Shown in pieces: positions 35,919 to 46,090 of a DNA stretch of 64,000 nucleotides. Under the pieces are notes generated by a model. That model searched no databases. It saw only the letters and a list, made by a program, of their open reading frames with translations, and was not told the origin of the DNA. The DNA comes from Orbilia blumenaviensis. Taxonomy: Eukaryota > Ascomycota > Orbiliomycetes > Orbiliales > Orbiliaceae. Numbering within the stretch: position 1 is the stretch's first letter; each line of letters opens with the position of its first letter. Both the position numbers and the translations under genes were made by a program. Where the stretch lies: the NCBI GenBank assembly GCA_036872755.1, contig JAVHNS010000003.1, forward strand, positions 930,001 through 994,000, read 5' to 3'.

Positions 35919-37147
35919 CTAAGCAAAAACTACGATTAGTATAATGACTTCCACAACATCAATCTTTTTTTTACTAAAAACTTCCTCTCTATCAGAATCA
36001 AAGTCATTATCAGTTATGGCACCCTCGGGCTCTAACTGGTCAAAGGTCCCGGGCACTTTAACTAAAGCCTCTTCATCATCAAAAACAAAATTAACCTCAG
36101 TATTATACTCCTCATTTGGTAGAAATTCAAATGATTGATTTCCATCAAATTCATTTTTTGTCTTACTATCCTCAAAACAAAAATCCTTCAGCCAAGCCTC
36201 AAGACTAAATTCAGAATCAGACTCTTCACTAATGACATTCTAAACCAGACCCTCAATCTTCTCTGGCTGAGTATTAGCTTCAGAATGAGAATCAGATACA
36301 ATCATAGTGACATCCTCAGACTCAGAATCAGAATTAGAGCTAAAATCAGAGCTAAAATCAGAATTAGATTTAGAACTAGAAATTGACTTAGAACTGGATT
36401 TTGAACTAAACTCTAAGCTGGTGTCAGAAGAAGATTTAGAGCTAGACTCTTCTTTGATACCAGAAATCTTTAAAACCACCTTCCCAGCTGTCTTCTTAGT
36501 CACCTTCTTAGCAGCCTTTGGGGCAATCTTTCTAGGAGATTTTTTCTTTGAATTATGGATTGCTAAGGTTTTCTGGTGAAACTTCTTATTGGCTGAATTT
36601 TCGTACTCAGAAAGAGGGTGATCACTATCATACTCAGGTAATTATTTGATCAAATTTTCCACTTTCTGGACACAACGGGACCTTTTTGATTTAGGATAAA
36701 GATAAGCTTGAATAACCGTGTTATTACACATTCTGCGGTCATAAGTACAGTTACCACAGGTTTTATTACTTTCCTCAAAAAGACTCTTGCATAGGTTGAA
36801 AGGATCTTTACCCTTAGAATAAGTTTGACAAGCGGTAATGATTTTCGACCTCATTGTTTGAATTGATTAAGTTAGAAAAACAGTTAGCAAACCAATTGAT
36901 CGAAAAATGGATTCGATCACTTACCCCGCTTGACGGACGTATCATATAATCACTAACGTAACTGGCCATAAAAAACACCCTCATGAAAATACACTCAAGA
37001 ATAGCCTTTTGTCTAAAACGACGACTTGAGCTCCTTTTCGCTGAGCTTGCACCCCAGCCAGCAAATCGGCTCCCAGTGTGGAGTGGGTTTCTTCGCCTTC
37101 TTAGCACTAGGGGCCTTAAGGGCCGACCCAAAGCGTTTAGGTGGCAT
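35919..37147 (-). pseudogene. Antisense gene relic inside the retrotransposon (Cys-rich, acidic Ser/Asp tail)
   Basis: Opposite to gag-pol, between pol and the 3' LTR. From ATG 36854 to TAG at 35921-35919 one frame of 312 codons is broken only by TAA at 36644-36642 and TAG at 36242-36240, both explainable as CAA or CAG turned to stop by C-to-T on this strand. The first ~70 codons contain six Cys, including KTCGNCTYDRRMC, a possible metal-binding site. A Lys-rich block (KKSPRKIAPKAAKK) and a long Ser/Lys then Ser/Asp/Glu-rich tail follow. A likely first exon lies upstream: ATG 37147 opens MPPKRFGSALKAPSAKKAKK and reads on through WEPICWLGCKLSEKE. A GTAAGT donor near 36925 and CTAAC branch sequences before 36854 suggest an intron. 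A TATA box lies upstream at 37358-37366. I know no matching family; it is an added gene, not a standard copia part. Confidence 0.65.
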
Positions 37148-37357
37148 TGTCTTCGCAGTAAAATAACCGTACAGCTAGCATACGTGCAAAGGAATCGTTT
37201 TAAGCTGTTTAAAGACTTCAGTAATGTCCAACGTATGACCGAGTAGATGTGCGGTCACCGGAGACATGTTTAATTGTTTAGGGAGGTTGATAGTTAACTA
37301 GTTGGTGAGGTTGTGAAGAGAGAAAGAGGAAGTTGAATTCGGCTCAGCAGGAAGTTA

Positions 37358-37366
37358 TTTATATAC
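37358..37366 (-). promoter_or_regulatory. TATA box for the antisense gene in the element
   Basis: The minus strand reads TATATAAAT here, about 210 bp upstream of ATG 37147. It is immediately preceded, on that strand, by a C/G homopolymer block (37365-37388). Confidence 0.5.
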
Positions 37367-37493
37367 CCCCCCAGGGGGCCCCCCCCCAGATCAGCACTTT
37401 AAATTAATTAAAAATTGATCTAAAAATATGAAATTGAAGCCAGCAGAAGAGCTAATTAATATACAAGATTAAGACAGCCTAACTTGGTGAAAA

Positions 37494-37737
37494 TGTCAAA
37501 ATATAGAGGTCACTAACCACCACCACAAGCCTCATACAGTAGGTCCAATGGCACGTGACCGCTAGTTTCATATTTGCGAAAGCTCATCAGTCAGAGTGAA
37601 AACTCTGCAAAAGATTAAACCTCTGTCAAAAGAATACTAATTATCTTCTTATATATAATAGACAGGACCAAAGCCGTACTGCGGTTCGAGAGAATAATCA
37701 AGTTACCAATCTACAAGCGCATAGCTAGATTTCAACA
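37494..37737 (+). repeat. 3' LTR
   Basis: 244 bp starting TGTCAAAA and ending TTTCAACA, preceded by a short GGTGAAAA purine stretch that could serve as a weak polypurine tract. It is followed directly by the AAATG target duplication. It is enriched in A relative to the 5' copy. Confidence 0.96.
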
Positions 37738-37742
37738 AAATG

Positions 37743-38999
37743 GTAGCTGTGTTGCTAGTGTTGTAAAATGGGGTGACCATAATTGAAACGCATTTGAATT
37801 GATACATTGCCGCTTCGGAAAGCTTGCAATTGAAGCACCCTTTGAACAAGTCGTGCAACTGAATCTTGTGTATTACATATGGTTTGTAAAAATCTTGTTG
37901 TTAAACCAGGTTCGCTGGAATTAGGGAATGAGGATGGTTACTCTCAAGGGCCAGCTTCTTTCCATTCTTAAGATCTTCTAGACTTTCGTCTCTAGTCAAT
38001 TGAGATCGATGGTGCAAGTATTCGAATAGTACCATCTGATATAATCACTAATCCTCCCACATTATATCTATATTTTAAAATTCTTTAAAAAATTTTAAAT
38101 TCTATATATTTTATATTTGAGAATATTCACTGGTGCGCAAGCGTACAAATTCCCTGATCAATAGCTTTCACCTAGCCGGAACTCGAGGATTTTAAATCAC
38201 AGTTACGAGACAAATGGCAGGCGGGCAGATCGATCGCGATATCCGCCAATTATAATCTCCAGGATCTAGAACAATTTGTTCCGGGTACGCAAGGGCCACA
38301 TTGCATTGAGGTCAACTTAGGTCCCAATCCCTCGAATGCACAATCCCTTAGGGCCCGTGCTTAGGCCAAACTTTTGGGACTTATGGGTTGTTTCAAGTCA
38401 TCTTCTCATGATGTCATGGGTATCGAGAAGGCATGACTTAGAGTAGACTCTCGGTCCGGCGGTAAACCATTCCGGGAAATAAATAAGATCCAGATTTAAA
38501 ACAACCAGGGTATCGTTTTAAAAACGTGCTCGAACCCAGGAACGAAATCCGTTTAGGCTATGGCCGGAGCATTTTCTTCGATTTAATTTCTGGGCACCTG
38601 ATGATAAAAAAGCTTGTATTGGTGGTGATCTGCCTTGGTTCAGGTTGCTGAAGCATTTCGTCTGCACACATATGCTGGTATAGTGTGTTGACGCTGCTAG
38701 AATGTGACAAGGGTCGCTTCTCGGCTTCGTTGAGCGTAGTTCCGGAGATGAAATTTCGAGTAACATGTTTCCAGGATTCCGAGGATGGGAACTTCATATG
38801 GCTATGACTTGAAGGAAGCTACCATGGAACAAAAAGGTATAAATATGAGTGTGAAATACCAAGAAATTGACAAGACTCGTCAAGCCTTTAAGAGTTCTTG
38901 GTGAAGCTTGGTATCCCGCGATCAGCAATACCACACTCCAACACAAAATATCAAAGCTGATACACCCTAAGACCAGAAATTTGATAAAATTTGGACAAG
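37743..38999. other. Intergenic, endoglucanase promoter region
   Basis: 1.26 kb between the element and the GH5 start. The overlapping minus-strand frames at 38518-38797 lack any family signature. A TATA box near 38839 belongs to the GH5 gene. Confidence 0.5.
38839..38846 (+). promoter_or_regulatory. TATA box of the GH5 endoglucanase gene
   Basis: TATAAATA lies 154-161 bp upstream of ATG 39000, a reasonable position for a strongly inducible secreted-enzyme gene. Confidence 0.5.
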
Positions 39000-40620
39000 A
39001 TGTATGTCAAATCCGCTCTAGCAACTGCATTGCTGTTGAAAGCTGCTGCTGCGCAGCAGTCGGTTTGGGGACAGGTAGGTCTCAGAAATACTTCATTATC
39101 CTAAATAACTCAGAATATATCGAATGGGATCTTCACTAACAACAGCTTAGTGCGGAGGTATTGGCTATAACGGGCCTACAACCTGTGCTGCTGGCTCGTA
39201 TTGTAGCGTGTAAGTACCCTGATCTGTGTAAATTAGGCGGCTTCGCGACGGTAGCTAAACTCCACATACCTTAGTTTAAATCCATACTATTCTCAGTGCC
39301 TTCCTGGAGGGTCTTCTACAACTGCGGCAACGACGGCGTCTCGCACTACAACTCGTTCCACTACACTCTCAACAACCACTCGTACGACGGTTTCAGAGGG
39401 TACTACAAGAACAAGCACCCGCACTACAACTGCCAGCGCGACGCAGGCGACGGCGATAAGCTGTACCTCTAACACCCCACCTGCAAGCGCTGGAAACGTC
39501 CAGTACGCAGGTATTAACATTGCTGGCTTTGATTTCGGATGCACTACAGATGTATAAGATCCTCTCATTCTCCAAATATTCTCAAAATATCCCTCTAACA
39601 AATATCTTTCTAGGGAACATGTAACGGGAGAGTTAGCGCCCCGCCTACTCAGCAGTTCCAGCACTTTAAAAGCGATGGGTTCAATACCTTCCGTATTCCC
39701 ATCGGCTGGCAAAGTCTTACGCCGACCCTGGGTGGCACACTATCCGGGTTGATCGGACAATACGATTCCACACTTCAGCAATGTCTTCAAACTGGTGCTT
39801 ACTGTGTTATCGACATCCATAACTAGTAAGTGGCTCATACAATTCCTTCCATTTTACGACTCAATTACTTAAAACTTCGATTTAGCGCCCGCTGGAATGG
39901 AGCTATTGTCGGACAAGGTGGGCCAACTGATGATCAGCTCGTCAGTTTGTGGTCCCAGCTCGCTCAAAAGTACGCCAGCCAACAGAAGGTCTGGTTCGGA
40001 ATCATGAATGAGCCACATGATGTGAATATTCAAACCTGGGCTGCCACTGTCCAGAAAGTGGTTACGGCTATTCGTAATGCTGGCGCGACCACCCAACCCA
40101 TTCTTCTTCCTGGGAACAATTATGTATGTGATACACCTTTTATGGTATACTCTATCCGGGTTCAGTACACTAACGCCTTTATGTAAAATAGGCCTCGGCA
40201 GGCGCCTTCATTTCTTCTGGCTCCGCAGATGCCCTCATTCAAGTTAAGAACCCCGACGGCAGCACCACCGGCCTTATTTTCGATGTCCACAAATACCTTG
40301 ACTCTGACAACTCTGGAACACATGTTGAGTGTGTTACTGACAATATTGACTCTGCATTCCGCCCTCTCTCATACTGGCTCAGATGCAAAGGTCGTCAGGC
40401 GATTTTGTCAGAAACTGGTGGCGGTAATGTTCAGAGCTGTGTAACATATATGAACCAACAATTGGCGTTCTTGAACCAGAATAGTGACGTTTACTTGGGA
40501 TACATTGGCTGGGGCGCGGGAAGCTTTGGGCCAAGCTATGAGTTGACCGAGACACCAAACTCGGATGGTACTGATACTTTGTTGGTGAAGCAGGCGTTGA
40601 TTCCGCAGTTCCACCCGTAA
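39000..40620 (+). CDS. Secreted endo-beta-1,4-glucanase, CBM1-GH5
   Basis: A cellulose-degrading enzyme. Six exons: 39000-39074, 39151-39209, 39275-39551, 39614-39825, 39886-40123 and 40192-40620, predicting 429 residues with all phases consistent. Residues 1-19 are a signal peptide (MYVKSALATALLLKAAAAQ). A fungal CBM1 cellulose-binding domain follows, residues ~20-60 (WGQCGGIGYNGPTTC, LNPYYSQCLPG), split over three exons. A Thr/Ser/Arg linker (about residues 60-100) leads to the GH5 catalytic domain, which opens with YAGINIAGFDFGC. The general acid/base is Glu in GIMNEPHD and the nucleophile is Glu in AILSETGGGN. FNTFRIPIGW and GYIGWGAG are further GH5 marks. Length fits fungal GH5 subfamily 5 enzymes, which cut internal beta-1,4-glucan bonds. 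Confidence 0.95.
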
Positions 40621-40886
40621 ATAGTTCGAACAAAGCCGGCCCATATATGGCTATTGTAAATAGGAAAGATGCACCAAATGTATATAAATATTTAAAATCC
40701 GCAGTGAAAGAAACCAATATGAGGTGTTAACGATTTAAATTCCAACGTATGATTGTGCGTTGCCAAATCCTGAACATTTAAACCTCCGACGCCAGCATAT
40801 CACGGAGTTACACCGTCTATAGAGGCCCTTTCAGAACTTTGAAAACCTCATTTAAGTCTTCTATCCTTCCGGTGACGTTCATCAGA

Positions 40887-41573
40887 ATGGCGCCCCCAAC
40901 CCCGTTCCCCCTCCCTGGAACAACAACCACTACAACAAACAATGGTGCTGCTACTCAGAACCATCCCACCGCAGCCGTCCAGACGGTCCTCTCATCCCTT
41001 GAGAACCTTATCGAAGCCGATAGTTCGGCTATAATGGGTGATCTTGACCTTTTACATAAGATAAACGAAGCGGCGCGGGAGCGGTATAAAGCCATGACTG
41101 AGGCCGCAGTAGGACTAGAGACTGATAGCGAATATTTACGTGTGAGGTGTAAGTGGGCACGAAACTAATCCGGATATTACAACATGACGTGTTTGGCGGG
41201 TTGCAGAATTTTTGAAATTGAGCTGACACGACCGGGATATGGTTTCTTCCCAAAACAGATGCTGAGCTAAAGAAATATACAAAGCAAGTTGACGACATCG
41301 ATGAACGAGTGGGTGATCTTGAGAAACTTGTGAAGGAATTGGATGAGTGGTGTTCAGAGCTTGGTACGCATTACCCTACGACACTCTTGTGTTCGAAACA
41401 CCCTCACTAACTGAAAAATGTTGATTCTAGAGGTTAAAATAAAGAGACTCGGGAATCAGAAAAGGTGAGAACTGATGTGAAGAGTGGTTCGATATTAATT
41501 TTATGATTGCGATCGATCCTGGCTCTGGGAGCCTGACCATTTTTTGTATTCTAGCATACAGCGTCGTCTTTGA
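40887..41573 (+). CDS. BLOC-1 subunit 2 homologue
   Basis: Four exons: 40887-41148, 41259-41363, 41431-41464 and 41555-41573, predicting 139 residues. The N-terminus is Pro/Thr-rich. The rest is a coiled coil matching BLOC1S2/BLOS2: SLENLIEADSSAIMGDLDLL, then KYTKQVDDIDERVGDLEKLV and a terminal ELEVKIKRL. In animals and fungi BLOC-1 acts in endosomal sorting; the yeast version regulates Rab5 on endosomes. If the last intron (AAAAG|GTGAGA to TTCTAG) is not removed, translation stops at 41468 after 134 residues. I prefer the spliced form because the donor is a perfect consensus. The gene ends 260 bp from the convergent RFC1 gene. Confidence 0.8.
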
Positions 41574-41833
41574 TAATTCATTGCATGATACCCAGCTTTC
41601 CATAATCATTTCGTGACTACTCGGTGCATTGACGCAGTGTGGTGCCCGATGACCCCGCGTAGTACCATTACAGTGTGAAGGAAAAGAAGTAACTTTTGTT
41701 GGCAGCAGTTGCGCAAGGAATTTAAGGAAGCAAAAGGAAATTAAAAGATTAAGGGTAAATTCTTCAAAGGAAAAAAGTAAGGTAGTGAGAGAAAACAGGA
41801 AGACGAGGGACGATGGGGCGCAGGTTAGACTTT

Positions 41834-44800
41834 CTACTTCTTCTGCCTTCCTCTACCTTTTGTCGTGGCTTTTCCTTTTCCTTTTCCTTTACCCATGTCC
41901 TCGTCTTCATCTTCCTCGTCATCATCGTCTGCTGCCTTCTTGGCCTTGGCCTTTCCTTTTGCAGGGGCCTTGCCTTTCCCTTTGGCTTTTGCTTGTTTGA
42001 CGTATTTGTCCTTACTTAAATCTGCATCTTCTTCCTCGACTCCGTCTTCAGCCTCTTCAACCATTTCTAATTCATCTTCATCTTCCTCGATCGCTTCTTC
42101 CAGATCTGGCTGGTCCTTCTTGGCGGCCTTGCCCTTTGGAGCAATGACATTGCTCGCCTTCATGAATGGCATTGGATGGGAGGCCGCGTTATAACTATAA
42201 CTACAGGTTAGTATATATACTAGAAAATGGGGGACAAGATCCAACTTACGCCCTCGTAAATGCCGACTTCGCCGCCGGCGGAACTTTCAGAGTATCTTCG
42301 TTCAACGGCCCAACACCAAGCTCAATAATTGCGTCATAGTCTTCCTTCGTCAGGAAATAATCGTCCATAAGCTCGATCATTCCGTCAACTGCATCTTTTC
42401 CATCGCGTTCTAGCTGTCTGCAAAGCATTTGCCAGAACATTGGCACATAGAACTGTCGGACCTCGTGTCGATCTGCAGAGCATCTCAATCTCATATGGCT
42501 TTGAATCTCCTTGACATATCGGTTAAGTTTCTGTTGTTTCGAGTTCTGTCCGAACCATGCCGAGAACTGCATATGCCCGCCTCCGTAACTTCCAGACATA
42601 AAGCTCGACGGCGCAACAGTCGAAAATACAGCATGAACAGGCATCATACTCCACTGCTGCTGTGGCCCATGAATCATTGCATCTACAAGGTCTCCGTCCG
42701 ATATAGATTCAGCGGCTTTATCTGCCAGTTCCAGTAACTTCAACTTCCTCTCTGCACCTTGGTAGTTACTGGCTCGCTGTGGGTTCGGCTTTAGGTAGTT
42801 GTCTTGAATCATCAGGTACGAAAACTCGTGATCATTGAAGTAGAGTTCGATCTTGTCATTCAAGGTCTTCTTGCTGTTCGGTGCAAACATGTGACCTTGG
42901 AGTAGCTGCTGCGCGATATCCCACGGCTTGAGCACGACATGTTTCTGCCAAGCTGATGCCATATTCTTACTTTCGTCGAAGCTCATTTCTTTACCGCTGA
43001 CACCAAACGTCGAAAGCATGTTGATGATCTGACGAATATCCGAATGAGAACCTTCTGTTAAAGAGTCGATAGCTTGAGGGCTGAGCTTGAGACCCTCACG
43101 ATAACAGATAGTCATCATCCGGGTTCTGATTTCGGTGGCGGTTGGGCGCCGGAATTGAAGATCATAGGTGACATGGTCGAAGGGTTTCATCTTCGGTAAT
43201 CGGCGGTCGTTGCATATGCAAATAACGGGTATCTGCGTTTTCCGGCAAATGGCAGCCATCTGCCCGACACCACCTCGATCACCTCCCGACATACCATCCA
43301 CCTCATCCATAATCAAGACGATCTTCTGTTTCCCAGCGTCCACTTTCTTTTCTCCAGAATTAAAGTAGCCCATTAAACTCTTATTGTCAAGAACTCCTTT
43401 CAGCGATGTATCTAATAGCTTCTTACTCCTAGTATCACTGGCATTTGACTCGAGAACATCGTATCCTTCCAGTTTGGCGACTAGGTGTGCCGCTGTTGTT
43501 TTTCCTACACCGGGTGGCCCATGAATCATCACAGCTCTGTACAGACCACTTCCGTCCGGTCCTGGCATCTTGAAATTCTTTTTTAAGTTTCTGGGCCAGT
43601 TCTGTAACCATTTCTGCAGTTTGTCGACCTGGCCCTTGTTACCGCAAATCTCTTTCATGGTCGATGGCGAATATTTCACAGTCCACAGCTGTGAATTTGG
43701 GTCTTTGGCTTCTTTACCAGGGGCAACGGCCGTGTTTGGCTTCATTTCCCTGGCGATTTCTTGAATCTTCTTCTCTTCCTCTTTCGCCTTCTTCGCAGCA
43801 GCCTGAGCAGCTGTGCTATCCCCCCCATGGGCTGGGAGCTTGGAAATCAACGCGAATAGTCCATCTTCGTCGATAGTCTTTATTTTTAGCTCCCGAATTG
43901 TTTCGAGTTTTTTTGGTCCGGCCTCGCTGCCGACAACAACGTAGCTGGTTTTTCGGGATGGTTGACCGGTAACTTTTCCTCCATAACGTTTAACGAGTTC
44001 GGTTGCATCCTCTCTAGTAATCGATTGCTGATTACCCGTAAACACAAATGTCAGACCGGCAAGGCAATTCTCTGCTCCGGTAGGTATATCTTTCGTTCCG
44101 GTCACTGGTGGAGGGGCAGCCTTCTGCTTGTATGCATGATAGTTGAATCTGAACCAGTGGTTAGTGCACTATTTGCAATTATTTTAAGGGGAAAATCAAC
44201 CATACTTTTTTGTTTCATCCCTTGGGGGAGGTGTCGGTGGTCGAACAGTAGGTACAGAACTCAAGATTTCTTTGATCGATTCTGACTCTTCAACCTCTTC
44301 GACCTCTTTTCTCTTCACCGGGGTTTTCCTCTTGGCCGCAGCGGTTGCTTTCTTTTTCGGTTTCGGCTGCTCGTCCTCCTCGTCATCATCATCTTCAGGC
44401 GTTATCGACTTCCGCTTTCTTCCTTTAGGTGGAGCAGCTGCCGCTGCTTTCTTTGGTGTGATCTTGACGACACTGGCCTTTGCTGGCCTACCCCTGCCCT
44501 TCGGCTTAACCTCCTCTTCTTCTTCATCAACAAAATCATCCATATCCTCATCCTCATCGTCTTCATCGTCCTTATAATCGTCCATATCCATATCATCATT
44601 CTTCTTCCTTTTCTTCACCGGCTCATCATCCGCAACTTTCCCATACTCGCTTTTGAAGATATCGTCTCCGTAGTCTTCGTCATCGTCATCAAGATATTTA
44701 GCATCATCATCATTCAAATTAAGTTTTTTCATGGTAATATTCTTTTTAACTGGCGGGGCTGCGCGGACGGGACCGGTGCGGGTGATTTTGTTTTTGCCAG

Positions 44801-45323
44801 AAGAGGCGAAATAAGTGGATGCATCGTCGACGACTTCCTCTTTTTTACTGTTCGATCATTCATCAGCATCAGTTCTGTTGTGTCTGCGCAGGGCAGGCGG
44901 GCGGATTTGGGGATATATATACGCTTTCGGTGCTGGTTTAGGTGCTGCCTTCTTAGCCCTATACAAAGTAAAACCCGTTAGGAACCCAATACCAACGAGA
45001 GCTCAAACAGAGGAAAACTTACGGAGCCGGCTTTACTTCTTCCTCTTCCTCATCGGATTCAACTAATATCCCAAGCGATGTCGTCAGTCCTCTGGCGCCT
45101 AAGCTTTCGAAGCTTAATACTAGAAAAAAAATCCAAACTAACCAACTCTCCGTCCTCGTTTAACAGGCTTCTAAAGAGTAGCAATCTCGTCAGTTAGCAT
45201 ATATGAGGTCGCATAGAGCGAAATCGCGTAGTTGAAACGTACGGCGGGAGGCGGTGCAGGCTTTTTTGGAGCTGGAGCAGCTCCACCCTTTGGGGCGAAA
45301 AATGACCGGATATCTGCCGGCAT
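41834..45323 (-). CDS. RFC1: Replication factor C large subunit
   Basis: Rfc1 is the large subunit of the clamp loader that opens PCNA and loads it on DNA. Seven exons: 45323-45243, 45170-45143, 45062-45023, 44958-44923, 44847-44206, 44148-42250 and 42194-41834, predicting 1028 residues. The start MPADIRSFFAPKG resembles a PCNA-interacting (PIP-type) N-terminus. Acidic and basic linkers follow, then a BRCT domain (CLAGLTFVFTGNQQSI, GGKVTGQPSRKTSYVVVG). The AAA+ module has Walker A HGPPGVGKTTAAHLVA and Walker B IVLIMDEVDGM. The RFC1 C-terminal region (FVPMFWQML-like segment, DDYFLTKEDYDAI, then FTRAYN and SHPMPFMKAS) ends in an acidic/basic tail. Exons 2-4 are tiny (28, 40 and 36 nt), yet their phases close perfectly. 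The last intron has tandem acceptors 6 nt apart; the downstream one restores the conserved FTRAYN. Confidence 0.95.
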
Positions 45324-46090
45324 AGCTTCGTAGAGTGTTGTCAGAGACCGATGCCTTTTGGAATGTCTTGGGGACGTCTATTATCGAGCGAGATCGTCGT
45401 GAATTGAAGGAGGAAAGGGGATCACAGGTATCTCAACCCAACGGTGCTTAGTAATATGACCTGTGGTTTTCAGGCTGCGGCGCGTCACAAATGAGGTCGG
45501 AATTGGAGCTTGAAGGTCGCGTCGCCGAATCCCTGTCGACGGCTGACCACGAGACAGCCTAAAATGGAAATACAACGGCAACAACACAAGAAAACCAGAA
45601 TTTTGTGTTACGTCAACACAAAGCTAACTTGTAATCCAGCGACAGTACTAAACCACCAGCTAGCAAGCAACTCCCTAATACCTACATGGCGCACAAGTAG
45701 TCCCCCAAATGCCTACATGGCCAAGATTGTATTTAACCATACCTAGCTTAACATCCTTAGCTCTAGAATACGTTAATATTTAAATCTGTAGAGCCAGTTG
45801 GTAGTTGCCAACGAAGCGTCGTATACTACGAGACTAAGTTGGTAGAAGCCGTCAGGTTTCAAGATTAAGTCTAAGTAGTAGGTTTTAGTGTGGCCATGTA
45901 CAAAACCCGTTTTGAGATACTTCATACAGAAAAGTCCAATAAAGCTAAGATAAACATGCAAATTCCGAATAGTACATCAAAGCACGGCATTAAATCTAGT
46001 TTTCGCCATAATCCATTAACAAAAGAAATTTATAAGATCGTGGGGACTGCGTTGTGAATGATGGCAATGCCACGGCAACAAAAGAGCCGT
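45324..46090. other. Intergenic, RFC1 promoter side
   Basis: 767 bp between the RFC1 start and the chitinase stop. It holds two CCTACATGGC-like copies (around 45690 and 45711). No gene is supported. Confidence 0.5.

Larger units (their letters stand above)
30410..37737 (+). mobile_element. Full-length degenerate Ty1/copia LTR retrotransposon
   Basis: A 7328-bp element bounded by 244-bp LTRs that begin TGTCAAAA and end CAACA (CAATA in the mutated 5' copy). It is flanked by a perfect 5-bp target duplication AAATG (30405-30409 and 37738-37742). Inside, in order: a primer-binding site, gag with a CCHC knuckle, integrase, reverse transcriptase and RNase H. Integrase before reverse transcriptase is the copia order. 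The coding part carries many stop codons and cannot work. The element is about 2 kb longer than a standard copia element because of the segment 35409-37493, which holds an antisense gene relic. The LTRs differ at 18 positions, all transitions, which is RIP-like. Confidence 0.95.

Noticed and set aside
36307..36579. Plus-strand 90-codon Ser/Glu/Leu frame inside the element
   Set aside because: It is the complement of the antisense Ser/Asp-rich coding repeats; the minus-strand reading has context (Met, Cys-rich start and TATA box).
38518..38797. Two overlapping minus-strand frames before the endoglucanase
   Set aside because: Mutually overlapping in different phases, with no motif, located in the GH5 promoter region.
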